Positions 40,222 to 51,363 of a stretch of 64,000 bases of DNA are shown in pieces. Source of the DNA: Meghimatium bilineatum. Taxonomy: Eukaryota; Mollusca; Gastropoda; Stylommatophora; Philomycidae. The notes below the pieces were generated by a model. That model saw only the letters and a list, made by a program, of their open reading frames with translations, was not told where the DNA came from and did no database searches. Where the stretch lies: the NCBI GenBank assembly GCA_034231615.1, contig CM067318.1:36923382-36987381 (forward strand), read 5' to 3'. The position numbers and the translations under genes are program-made. Position 1 is the first letter of the stretch; each line of letters starts with the position of its first letter.

Positions 40222-40935
40222 GTGCAACTGGTGCAACACATTAATCTTGATCAAGAACCTCACCTGGTGGAATATATATATATGTATATGTACAGAATGT
40301 GAGATTAAGGATTATGTTTGTATATGACTGCACTGACTGTGTGTGTGTGTGTGTGTGTAAGCATGTGTTCTCATATGGGATTTTATGTGAGTGGAGACAG
40401 TAAACTTTGTAGATATAAAACATATTTCTTTGTGTGTGTGTGTGGATTAATGTCCTTGTGAAAGTTTTGTAGATAGAAACATTTGTGTGTGTGTGTCTGT
40501 GGATTAATGTCCTTGTGAAAGCTTTGTAGATAGAAACATTTGTGCATGTATGAATTAATGTCCTTGTGAAAATTTTGTAGATAGAAACATTTGTGTGTGT
40601 GTGGATTAATGTCCTTGTGAAAGTTTTGTAGATAGAAACATTTGTGTGTGTGTGTCTGTGGATTAATGTCCTTGTGAAAGCTATGTAGATAGAAACATTT
40701 GTGCATGTATGAATTAATGTCCTTGTGAAAATTTTGTAGATAGAAACATTTGTGTGTGTGTGGATTAATGTCCTTGTGAAAGTTTTGTAGATAGAAACAT
40801 TTGTGCATGCATGAATTAATGTCCTTGTGAAAGTTTTGTAGATAGAAAACATATTTCTTTGATTGTGTGCATGGACTGATGCTCTTGTGAAAGTATATGC
40901 TTCATAATACAACCTTGAATATACCTGTATTAAAA
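40222..40935 (+). other. SKP1: SKP1 3' UTR (probable), with GT-rich minisatellite
   Basis: No AATAAA was found nearby; ATTAAA at 40929-40934 is the first plausible poly(A) signal. If it is used, the minisatellite at 40425-40880 would be transcribed in the UTR. Confidence 0.4.
40425..40880 (+). repeat. ~50-60-bp minisatellite with embedded (GT)n
   Basis: Eight units around attaatgtccttgtgaaagt, tttgtagatagaaacatttg, plus a variable tgtgtgtgtgg or tgcatgtatga linker. Two unit types alternate as a higher-order block of about 165 bp. Long minus-strand open frames (up to 223 codons) come from this array. Confidence 0.92.
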
Positions 40936-41009
40936 GAGATTTTACTTCAAATTATTTTATTCACTAGCATCATTATAGTTAACAGAAAACCTGAGATCAT
41001 CAATTATTT

Positions 41010-41285
41010 TGTTGAGGTGTGTTTGCTAGTCTTGCAGTTGGTATAGAGAACAGGAGTTTATTTGTTTGCTAGTCTTGCAGTTGGTATAGAGAACAGGAGT
41101 TTATTTGTTTGCTAGTCTTGCAGTTGGTATAGAGAACAGGAGTTTATTTGTTTGCTAGTCTTGCAGTTGGTATAGAGAACAGGAGTTTATTTGTTTGCTA
41201 GTCTTGCAGATGATATAGAGAACAGGAGTTTATTTGTTTGCTAGTCATGCAGATGGTATAGAGAACAGGAGTTTATTTGTTTCTA
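41010..41285 (+). repeat. 43-bp minisatellite, about 6 copies
   Basis: Unit tttgctagtcttgcagttgg, tatagagaacaggagtttat, ttg. Confidence 0.95.
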
Positions 41286-41374
41286 GTCACAAATTGTAGA
41301 ATGAGATGGGTATTTTGTCAAATTATTGGAATAAAAACTAATCCTAAATATTACATTTTATATGAGATATCTAG

Positions 41375-41580
41375 TTCTATGTTTATTCTCAAACTTGTGA
41401 TTAACAGGATATATATTCTGGACAACAAAATGCTCTGTGTCATAACATACAATTTGGCTGCAATATCTGAGCTGAAACATCCAACTTCAGCAGATGTTTT
41501 GGTAATTGACCTATGGTATGGGATAGCCAATCCCAAATCTCCTTACAACATTCATGGCATGTCATTATTGCTCCTCTTTT
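41375..41580 (-). repeat. SINE family A copy, diverged
   Basis: ctatgtttattctcaaactt, tgtcataacatacaatttgg, aacatccaacttcagcagat, atggtatgggatagccaatc. Confidence 0.7.
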
Positions 41581-42869
41581 GTGCAAGACACTGTCATTGA
41601 ATAAGATTTTTTTAAATGTAAAAGTGCTGTGATTACAGAATAGAACAAGGGACAGTAACAATTCTACATGCAAGTAGCCTTTTATGACATCTGAGAGCCA
41701 CTCTTGAAGAGTACACTCGTTGCACTTCCACAGAATTCTATTTCCTGTGCAGTAGATTTTCATAGACTAACAGAAGCTGCAAAACTTCATGAACAGGAGT
41801 ATCCTTATATCTTTTAGAAGAAAAGCAGCTTCCTTTGTGTGCAGAAGTTTCACAACAGTCGTACATATAGTTGCCATTGCTGTGTGAAATAAAAAATGAC
41901 ATCATAATAATAGGCTCTGTCAGAAAAAAGTTATAGCTAAAAAGTATAAATTTATATTAACATAAAGACACAAATTGTATGTCTGCTGAACAGGGATGTA
42001 CCTAAAAATCATTGACAGGTTCTCAGGTGAGGCACAGTGAAACTATTTCGTCACTGACTGAACACCTAGTCTGAGATATAGGTGATCATCCTAATTTCAC
42101 CGCCTACTCTTACTATTCCAGAAACAACATCTAGGGAAATGTTGGTCTGTAAAGTCATAAACACAGTGCGTGATAAACTGTCATGACAGCGTTTATACAC
42201 TCTCCATGCCTGTAAACAGATTTATGTCAGTCACACCTGAATAAAGGAATTGCTGAAATTGTATGTTCTGGGCTGAAAGATACAAATATCGTAGCTTCAC
42301 TGTAAACTAGTAGTACAACAAATTCATAGAAGCTCAAATTACATGAGAAATTGTGCTGGTTAAGTATAAGTGAATGCAGAAGGAAAGTTGAAACTAAAGA
42401 TTTATTTGAGAGTTTCTAGTCTGAGAACTGCAGATACAATTTTATAAGCAGCAATTTTTTAAGTTTGAGTAATTTCCTTTGTTTATCTTTTGTTGTTTAT
42501 TCAGAAATAAAAATAGTATATTTTTCTGATATCCTGCATGATTTTGTGTTTGTATCTCATGACATTCTACTGAATGTTCTGACATGACATCCATCTTCCT
42601 CTTGTTTGCAAAAATGCTGGTTTGTGCCAGTTTTTGCCTCAGAGTATTGTTTGTACTTCAGCACTGAAATAATTTATTACTTTTTGTTGGTTGTTCACTC
42701 ATGTTGTTTGTCTATCACAACTGATGATGACCATTTGTTAAATCAATTTTTGATATTCAGTTTGTCCTTGATTGTGAGTTCGTAGATAACTACGCCCTAT
42801 TTGAGCCATAAATGTGCTAGGACAGTTCAGCATGGAATGACCACTGTAGACAGTTTTTGGTCTATCCGT
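41581..42869. other. Mostly unassigned; degenerate SINE-A at 42195-42330
   Basis: gctgaaattgtatgttctgg, gctgaaagatacaaatatcg and ctgtaaactagtagtacaac mark an old plus-strand A copy. Nothing else recognised in this 1.3 kb. Confidence 0.45.
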
Positions 42870-43799
42870 GACTTTCTAGCTACTCTCTGCTGTTGAGCTG
42901 CTGCATTTCTCCTCTTTTCACAAGATAATGCATATTTTTTGACTGTAGAGTGCCATTATGTGTAAGTTCTTCCCATGTATCTTGGTCTATTTCAAAGGCT
43001 TTCAGTGAGGTCTTTAATGAATTTTTCTTTTGGCCACCTTGAAATTGTATACTCTTCTGCAACTCACCATAGAGAAGTATCTTTGACAGACCTGATGATC
43101 TGTCTAATGAATTTGTGTCAGCATGAGTGTCAATGCTAGGGAAACTAGATCTGTCTAATGAATTTGTTATTCAGAATCTTGTCTTGCCATCTGATGTTTA
43201 TAACTTTTCTGAGACAAGTTGTGTGCAGGTGATTGAGTTTCTTCGAATAATGTCTATACACAGTTCATGTTTCACTAGCATACAACACTGGGAGTACCAC
43301 TGCTCTGTAAACTTTAAGCTTAGTGGATTAATACCATTTCTATGCCACACATTTCCAATCTGTCGAAATTGCTGCTTGCCTTGATGATCCTTGTATACAC
43401 TTCATCATCAACATTGGCATTTTGTGATAATGTACTACTTAGGTATGTGAATCTGTTCACAACTTTCAATGCTACGCTGTTTACTTTTGCAAGGTGCTGG
43501 TTGTAACATGACTTCTGTTTTCTCCGAGTTAATAATAAGTCCAAAGTTGGTACAGGCTTTGGAGAATCTATCTCTAATATTTTGTGGATCAGCCTCAGAG
43601 TTGGCATTTACGGCAGTCATCAGCAAATCTGGGATCTCTGTGTGTGATTTGACTTTGGATTTTGCTCAGACTTGCAAGAAGGTTAAACAATTTTCCATCA
43701 ATGCGACATATGATGTCTACTCCTAAGTCCAGATCTCTGAAAGCATCATCCAATATAGCAGAGAACACGATACTAAACAGTGTAGATGCTTTTGTTTGT

Positions 43800-43925
43800 T
43801 TGTTTTTCGTTCGCTCCATTGTAACCATCACGGATATCCGTGCGATTTCCGCCGGGAGCGTGATTACGTTGTGCCACCGTTATGCGCCTTGTAGGCCTAG
43901 CACATCCGATTTCGGCATGAGTGTA
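43800..43925 (-). repeat. SINE-body variant inside the LINE
   Basis: On the minus strand gccgaaatcggatgtgctag, gcctacaaggcgcataacgg, tggcacaacg parallels the SINE A/B body (gaagtcggatgtgtcaggc, gcgcagata, gacacaacg). It may be a third subfamily. Confidence 0.5.
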
Positions 43926-44099
43926 GATGCTAAGACACACCTCTGTTTAACTCCATTCGAGACAGGAAACATTTCAGATAATTCTCCATTATCCTGAAAG
44001 CAGTGCTGAAGAATTTTATCTTTCTCGACGATTGTCATTTGCATTAAGGTCGATAATATGTGCTTATTGCACAAAACTGAAATCTAGCAGGTAAAGCCA

Positions 44100-44220
44100 G
44101 GAACAGGTAATGAATTTTGCTAATCACTGGAGACAGAAAATAACACCCACAAATCAACGTTTCAACCAAAAGGTATATCAAGACAAAATACACAACAGAA
44201 AACGACAAGTAAGAACAACT
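44100..44220 (-). mobile_element. Penelope-like terminal fragment with hammerhead-like core
   Basis: On the minus strand gtcgttttctgttgtgtatt, cttgatataccttttggttg and aaacgttga parallel the arm of the palindrome at 50987-51287 (gtcgttttctgttgtttgtc, cttgaaaaaggttcaatttg, agccgatacgttga). The CUUGA...short hairpin...GAAAC layout resembles the hammerhead ribozymes of Penelope-like elements, but the CUGAUGA box is not intact. Confidence 0.4.
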
Positions 44221-44228
44221 CTATAGAC

Positions 44229-44537
44229 CAGGGATCGGGAACCTTTTTGTCTGAAAGAGCCATGGACACCACATATTTTGAAAATAATTCTGTGAGAGTC
44301 ATACATTATGTTTAAAACTAAAAATTCAAGTAAATGTGTGCATTTTGTGTAATTTCAACACTAAAAGTACAAAAATTATTACTGCAGTAGCTCATTTGTA
44401 GAATGAAATATTGATATGCAATTAATATGTATATCAAAGGAGTCTAAAGAAACATTTTTGTAATAATTGAACATTTGTCTGCAAGCCAGATCAATAGAGC
44501 CACATCTGGTTCGCGAGCCATGGGTTGCCGACCCCTG
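44229..44537. mobile_element. hAT MITE, 309 bp, perfect 8-bp target duplication
   Basis: Ends cagggatcgggaacc and ggttgccgacccctg are near-perfect inverted repeats of the Charlie/hAT type. Flanked by ctatagac at 44221-44228 and 44538-44545. No coding capacity. It sits in the Penelope-like fragment. Confidence 0.92.
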
Positions 44538-45500
44538 CTATAGACGTTCACATGGCTGAGTTAACTAATGTGGAGATGAACCAGAAGAGTTATAACTAGG
44601 TCAGAAGTGAAACAACATGGACAAAGAATATACAAATATAGTTACATACATGTGACAGGAGACAAACATAGAAATGATGGAACAACTTGATTCCATGAGA
44701 CAGACGCTCATTGATCCTCAAGGGTTTAAGAGTGTGAAATTGGTATATGTAGCGGTTTTCAAGTGTATGGCAGGTTTGGTCATTAGAGAAGTACAACTTA
44801 ATGGCTGTAACCATTTGTATTAAGAAGAACTAGGCGAAAAATGCCTAGTGAGGTTGAGCCATATAACGTTTTCAATATGTCAAAGAAGTTTGTATCTTGT
44901 CTGCTTTCTTACTCAGCCATGAGTCCCTCATCTGGCATAGTTTATTTTATATTATTTTCCATTTGCATTCCATTTGTCCATCTTTTTTAGACATAAATTA
45001 TTGTAAATTTGTTTTTTCAAATATGCCCAGTTTGTATCCACATCTTACTCTAGCAGTGCAGATTTCAGACATTCATCTAGAGTAGTGGTTAGGGACTGTT
45101 GTGTGTTTTTTATATTTGATATTTTTCTGACGTCTAAATGTTTTATTTGCTTTTTTCCCCTGTTAGCGTCTGGCAGGCTGGATGCACATTTTTAGTTTTG
45201 ACACAATAAGGTGGTCAGTTTTCACCGCACATAGATTTTGTCACTCAAACATCTTGGTGGTCCTTTCTTCTCACAATTGCATAATGTGTAAGATTCTCTA
45301 AGTCTTGATCATGGTTTATCTAGGAAGTCCAGTTTCTGGTTGGAAGTTGGTAAATGGTGTTAGTAATGAGGAGGTCATGTTTGTCACGTGTGTAGAAGGC
45401 GAAGTCCATTACTGTTGTAGTGACCCACTCCATATTTCCGTATTACACCATACCAGGAGATATTATCTGTCCCAACCTGTGCATTGGAATCTCTAACCTG

Positions 45501-46181
45501 TAGACCTGTAGCAACCCAGAGAAAAATAATACATGCTTTCTCTCTGGTACCTTGCCATTTTTTATGACTTCTGGTATTTCTGCATGTGTTTGCTTTTTTG
45601 GCATAACTTTTTTATTTATTAAGTTTTGTATTTCAAATTCGGAGACAATAAAGATAAAAAATGGATGTTGGATATGGTGGTGTTGTTTGTATGATGTTAT
45701 CCAACAAGTATGATGTTAGCACAAAACTTTGAAAACACAGTAGTCCACATGTCAGTGAAAAAAAAATAACACCATATTGGTGTGACATAGAAGTACATCT
45801 CTCATATGACCACAGTGACACTGGCCATGCTTGCCACTGTATTGGATCAATAGATTTAACATGGTTAATGTGTTACAGGATAAATGTGCTAATGTGTCGT
45901 CCACTCAGAAGATTTTCAAAAGTGTGAACCATGGTCTTTCAGGAAACCCTGCAAAGCAAGTAATTGAACTCGTGACAAATAATCCCTGAAATATCCAGAT
46001 GATTCTGCATCATAATATCTTTATATTCTGCAGGCTCAAACTCAATACAATAATAGTCGATCCTCAATAGAGCATCCTGTTTTAAAAAAAAATGTTCCCA
46101 TTTAACACTTTCCAAAATTCACAATATTTATTGTTTGTACTGTGTGTTTGAAATTTCTATAATTGCATACATATTTCATGT
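45501..46181. other. Unassigned
   Basis: No gene or repeat recognised. Confidence 0.35.
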
Positions 46182-46320
46182 TGTTGGGCCTAAAAGGGGA
46201 GCAAGGAATAGTGAGACTGTTATCTGATGTGCATGTTGTAAGAGGCGACTGAGGAGGTTTTGAGGTGGAGTTCGTGTTGTCCTATTCATATAGGATCAAA
46301 GTGACCCAGAAACCATGATT
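46182..46320 (+). repeat. SINE family A, 5' half
   Basis: ttgggcctaaaaggggagca, gcatgttgtaagaggcgact, gaggaggttttgaggtggag, ggatcaaagtgacccagaaa. The 3' half is missing. Confidence 0.88.
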
Positions 46321-46924
46321 AATATTTACTACGCTCAATACAAATTATGTAACTTGCTCCCTGTATACAAGAGTGTTTTAAAAAAAATTTGCCTTATATA
46401 ACAAAATGCATAAAAAAATATTTTTAAAACAACTCACTTGTTCTTTCTTAGCCAATTTATTCTTTCAGCAAATTCCTATGCCTATCTTATTTATAATTAA
46501 ATGTATAAAGTTATTTCATAATGAAAATAAAATATTTAGATGTCACTAGCCTTTGATCCAGTCTTGACTATATCTAAGAATATTTCTCGACTCACTTCAC
46601 AAACAATGTGATTCTTGATTAGAAAATAGCATCATATGGAACATGGGGCATTCCCATAAGTGCTACACACTCTGTTCCAACAGCCAATCGAGTGCATGTA
46701 GACTCAAAGTTCCACTCAGGTGGTGATTACATGATCTTTGTTGTTTTTTTTAAAAAAGAGTACATTTTCTTCACTCACCTCAAACTTTTATGAAAAGTGC
46801 TTACCAGAGATTCTTTTTAAAGTGACATAAGTGTATATAATCACAAGAAGATTTTTGAAGGAAACAACTAGTCTGTAAATCTATTTTGCACATCCCCAAT
46901 CTCCCCAAAAAAATAAAAAAAATT
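46321..46924. other. Unassigned; possible LINE 3' scrap
   Basis: aacatggggcattcccataa (about 46638) resembles the end of the RNase H-type LINE (gaatgccccttgtgc at 33925). Too short to call firmly. Confidence 0.3.
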
Positions 46925-47075
46925 GTCTCAGAACATAGTGAGCTTAAACTTGTACTTAAACTCATGATTGTTGACTCAGAACATAGTGAGCTTAAACTTG
47001 TACTTAAACTCATGATTGTTGACTCAGACAGAACATAGTGACCTTAAACTTGTACTTAAACTCATGATTGTTGAA
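46925..47075. repeat. ~48-bp tandem repeat, three copies
   Basis: Unit cagaacatagtgagcttaaa, cttgtacttaaactcatgat, tgttgact. Confidence 0.93.
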
Positions 47076-47084
47076 GAATAACTT

Positions 47085-47290
47085 CTACATTTTGTTGGTT
47101 AACAACATGTAGTCTAGAGAATGGAATACATCGTGTCATAGTTTATGGCAATATCTGCATCTTTGTCAGACACATCCGGATTCAGCATGATATTAGGTTC
47201 GCTTAGATGTGGGATGGGATCGCAAACTTCACCTTCAAATCCTCTTAACTGCTTCTCATGATAGGTCAGAGCGTTGTTATTATTTGCTTC
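47085..47290 (-). repeat. SINE family A copy
   Basis: aacatgtagtctagagaatg, catcgtgtcatagtttatgg, cagacacatccggattcagc, gatgtgggatgggatcgcaa, gcgttgttattatttgctt. Confidence 0.8.
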
Positions 47291-48089
47291 CCTTATGGAT
47301 CACAACGACATATCGGTTGGAGGAATAACCAATGTGTAGTGGGGAATCTGTTGTAAAATAATACATACGTCCCACTTTACTCAATTGTGCTGTATGCAGG
47401 GTTTCAGCTGTATTTTTCTGTGAAAAATTACAGGATGATGTGGTCAACCACTTTTACTTTCCAAGATTTCCTTAGGCTAGAAGCTGTTTGTGAGAAAAAA
47501 AAGTATCAGCTCTATATGGAATCAAACCTTTTGCCACAGGGCGTTTAAGTAAACACACTACTATTGCTCCCATTCTTTCATATACATGACAATAACACGT
47601 CTAGTAATTCACAAACAAATATATTTATATCAAGAAATACAAATTTAATGACCAGTTAGTTATGCTTGTAGTAGATCTATACAAGAATTATATATATATG
47701 ACATGCATTATGAATTTATTAATAAAATTAAAGTGAAAATAAAAGTAGTAAACAAAGCATATCCTGTATAGAGGACATTGCTTTTCAATTATGTTTGAAT
47801 TTTTGGGCACTAGTTATACATTTAGTAATCTTGCTAGTACTGGGTGAAAGTCATAACTTCCACTGTGCTTAAGTTTAGAGTTAGCTTACAAACGTTAGAA
47901 TTGTGTGAGAATCTCTCATCTCTGCTGCAGAAACTGGCAATGAAAATTGGATGATTACTGTAAAGAAAATAGTTCAATTTGGAAGACAAATTGTAGTTAC
48001 ATATTGATCATAGAAAAGAGTAGTCTATTCATACACATTTTGTGCATTGTAAAAAAAAAATCAAGTGTAGTTATATAAAGTAGTTACTC
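47291..48089. other. Unassigned AT-rich DNA
   Basis: Nothing recognised. Confidence 0.35.
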
Positions 48090-48235
48090 TTCTTCAGAAT
48101 TAATTCCCAAACTCTTCCACTGGATCTCTCTTGTATTCCAAGATTGTTTTACTAGATTTCTAGCAGGATATACAATGATAATGAAAATTTACTGTCACTG
48201 TTTTATTTGCGCATCAGTGCTAAGACACATCACTA
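48090..48235 (-). repeat. SINE family B copy
   Basis: cttcttcagaattaattccc, actggatctctcttgtattc, atttctagcaggatatacaa, ctgttttatttgcgcatcag. Confidence 0.8.
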
Positions 48236-48499
48236 TGTTTCCCACACTACTGCTTGCCCAGGCAAGTTTAATGAGAAATTGCCCTGCCCATTTGCACTAA
48301 CCTCCTCTCAGCTTGTGATTAGTTCCAAGGGATGGGCAATGCCAATATGCTTTAAAACAAGCAGAACTGCTGAAGATTGCTTAAGATCTTCTGTTTTTTT
48401 GTAGGGGTTTACTCCATTAGCACTCCTATGCTAACTCATTTTTCAGACTGTATTTATTGATCACAAATGATTTAGCATTATGCCGTACCATATATGAAG

Positions 48500-48775
48500 A
48501 TATTTTATTCACAACTTTCACAGTTAACATGAAAAAGAAGAAAAAGTGATTCTAGCCAAATTTCATGAAAACAGACTACTAAATGAAATACAAATCAAAC
48601 AAATAGCATTTTGGACATATAGAAAAACATGACACCTTATTTAAGATCTTATTTGAAGGTAAATTTGAGGGGCAGGAAAGAGGCAAACACATGGAAAGGA
48701 AACGGTGAAATAAATAAGACAGCTTATCAGATTGCATGGATATTGGAGGTCCGTTTTAGCTAATTTTTGATATAG
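48500..48775 (+). mobile_element. LINE C-terminal fragment
   Basis: Reads, with shifts, FGHIEKHDTLF, KILFEGKFEGQERGK, then a DSLSDCMDIGG-like end. Pattern of the tail after the reverse transcriptase (GHI.RHDTL.K..LEGK.EG). Confidence 0.5.
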
Positions 48776-49950
48776 ATATGTCACTTGATGTTGATGAATG
48801 GTATTATTATCATATATGACTAAATTATAATATTAATGTTAACATATTTGTATAGTCACCTACCATACATGTTCAAGATGACTGAATGGATCATATGGGC
48901 TATGTAAGAATCTCTAACATACAGGTAAAACTATACATGATCAAATGATGAACAAGGCATGTATGGTCAATAAAAAAGGTATAATAAAGAAGCAATATTA
49001 CAGAACACAAATGGTATTTTATAGTATTTAATAGGGCTATTATTTTATCCACCCAGTTGTATGAGTACCTTACTCATGCTGTTAGGGAAGGTAATCCAGT
49101 GAGGCCTTTTCCCACACCTAGAAAAAGGCAGTCCTATCTACATCACAACCCGATGACATGATATGCCTCTACATGTAGTACAAATATATTACAAAATAAG
49201 AGTAGTAATGCATAATAAGATGTTTATAAAATCAGATTCTTTTATGTGTTATCAATTCGTATAAGACTGACAGACAAATATTGCATATTAGTTCAGCAGT
49301 CAATGAAGGCACTGTGTGATTGGTTTTGTAACAAAATAATAAACATAAACATGGCCAGATTTTTTACTTGATTGCTTTGAAGAATACAGAGAGACTCTTA
49401 ATCATTTCTTCATGGTGCATCCTGAGATTGATAAATTGTAAGTATATGAGCAATGCAATCCACTAAGATGGGAAACTGATGCTTTCAAACTTAATTTAAG
49501 CTGATGTGGGTAAGATGTTCATAGACAAATTCCAAAAATAAATGTAGGATAAATTTGCATGATGTGACAATTTCTTGGAAAAAAGCTCAGAATAATTGTT
49601 AAAATAAACTCACCCCCAATTGATGAAAAGAATTCACAGTATAAGGTACCTTCTTTTTTATACAAATCTATCTGAAAGGTGAATAGGGATTTGTCATTGG
49701 ATTAGTTTTCTTTTTAGCAGTGAATTATGACTTAATATGAAAATACTTTTGAATTAAATTAATACAATGTAATACCTCTATAACGCATCCTTTTATAACA
49801 AATTTCTCTATATAACAACATGTTTCAAAATCCCCAATTATATTTATTCTTTATTGTTTGTACTGTATATAATAAATTTCTGTAATTATATACATATTCC
49901 GTTGGTCCGGATCAAGTTAAGTTGTTATAATGGGGTTTGATTGTATAAAG
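48776..49950. other. Unassigned AT-rich DNA
   Basis: Over 1.1 kb with no recognisable gene or repeat. Confidence 0.35.
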
Positions 49951-49954
49951 TTAA

Positions 49955-50030
49955 TTGTGTCCAAGAGATTTAGAGTGTTGGTCTCACAACCGTGATATCC
50001 AGGGTTCAACTTCTGGTAAGGACTGGGTTT
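49955..50030 (+). repeat. tRNA-like sequence (pseudogene or SINE head)
   Basis: gtgtccaagagatttagagt, gttggtctcacaaccgtgat, then ccagggttcaacttctgg with a B-box-like ggttcaactt. Pairing of the arms is imperfect. Confidence 0.4.
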
Positions 50031-50648
50031 TTTTAATGTTAGAGGGTAAATAAAAACTCACACTGTACATGACATGGCAACAGCAAGGTCATGCAGCCTT
50101 TATCACACAAACCACATACTCTGCAACTCTCTTACGGGATACATGCAGTATTGACAAATTTTTAAACACAATTACAGTTCATTAGTCCATTGTAGTTGCT
50201 TTGTTTTCTGACAGAATTTAGATAATAGCTTAAATTATTGAAGTTAAAAATCATAATTTAAGGGTTCATATAGCAGATCCAATGTGCATGTTACAAAAGT
50301 TAACACAAGAAGTATTTTGTAGTTTATTTGGTGATCTAAATGTTTATGAAGATTATGCTAGATTAATGTTTGAAGAAGTCTGTCTTCACTCACATTGGCA
50401 ACACTGTACAGAAAATCTGATGTACTGTAACAGTATTGCACATAAATTAATGTAATGTAATAGATATAGCTTCCTCATACAATGTAAAAATGAATGTTGC
50501 CCTAAATATAAACTCAAAGAAAACAAAACAAAAATGAAAATACAGTTTATTATACTGGAGTTTCTGGGAACATATAATAGTGATGTAAGAGAAAGATCAA
50601 TGTGTGTAATACCAAGTACATTGTTAAATATAATTAGGGGCTGACTAT
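50031..50648. other. Unassigned AT-rich DNA
   Basis: Nothing recognised. Confidence 0.35.
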
Positions 50649-50657
50649 TCATTACGT

Positions 50658-51287
50658 CAAATAGTAATGCAAAATGATGTAAAAAGGTTACTAAAACACT
50701 TACCTAGCCTATTAATAAAAATATATTTTTAAGAAAAAAAACAAAAAACATACAATAAAACTAAACAGGACAATTCTCAACGTATCGGCTCAAATTGAAC
50801 CTTTTTCAAGAGACAAACAACAGAAAACGACAAAATAAAAAAATAAATAGATGTCTATATTTCATCAAGCCCTCGTCTCCATAATAGCGCAGGGATGGCA
50901 ACGCATCTAGTCAAGGTGAAAATGCGTGCATTCATTATAAACAAACCGAAAGTGGGAAATTAGAGACACTAATGATGAGTGCAAAATTCCCACTTTCGGT
51001 TTGTTTATAATGAATGCACGCATTTTCACCTTGACTAGATGCGTTGCCATCCCTGCGCTATTATGGAGACGAGGGCTTGATGAAATATAGACATCTATTT
51101 ATTTTTTTATTTTGTCGTTTTCTGTTGTTTGTCTCTTGAAAAAGGTTCAATTTGAGCCGATACGTTGAGAATTGTCCTGTTTAGTTTTATTGTATGTTTT
51201 TTGTTTTTTTTCTTAAAAATATATTTTTATTAATAGGCTAGGTAAGTGTTTTAGTAACCTTTTTACATCATTTTGCATTACTATTTG
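50658..51287. repeat. Perfect inverted repeat, 301-bp arms, 28-bp loop
   Basis: Arms 50658-50958 and 50987-51287 match base for base with no gap; the loop is 50959-50986. The arms carry a Penelope-like segment (gtcgttttctgttgtttgtc) and the hammerhead-like core near 51134-51163 (mirrored at 50782-50811). A 12-bp direct repeat, tcattacgtcaa, lies at 50649-50660 and 51352-51363, so the insertion may be 50661-51351, with a 64-bp one-sided tail at 51288-51351. Confidence 0.95.
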
Positions 51288-51363
51288 TTCATTAGGTTAC
51301 TGCGGCACCATCCACTTTGTCGGACACCCTCTGGCCATTTGGTTATTTATATCATTACGTCAA

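Larger units (their letters stand above)
42870..45500 (-). pseudogene. RTE/CR1-type LINE, broken
   Basis: Minus-strand pieces in element order: endonuclease (about 45490-45150: HDLLITNTIYQLPTRNWTS, then RRKDHQDV and VTKSMCG); reverse transcriptase (44010-43320: ILQHCFQDNGELSEMFPVSN, GVKQRCVL, FSAILDDAFRDLDLG, DGKLFNLLAS, FGLIINSEKTEVMLQPAP, VVNRFTYLSSTLSQNANVDD); C-terminal tail (43060-42880: GGQKKNSLKTSLKAFEIDQD, TWEELTHNG). Interrupted by unrelated sequence at 44100-45090 that includes a hAT MITE, and by a SINE-like scrap near 43800-43925. Related to 23100-24110. Confidence 0.82.

Noticed and set aside
40241-40912. 223-codon minus-strand open frame rich in HTH/TFTRTLIH repeats
   Set aside because: It is the minisatellite of 40425-40880 read in frame; the overlapping 141-codon frame in another phase shows the same artefact.
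49955-50030. Functional tRNA gene
   Set aside because: The B box and anticodon-like region are visible, but the acceptor stem does not pair well and no terminator follows; more likely a pseudogene or SINE head.
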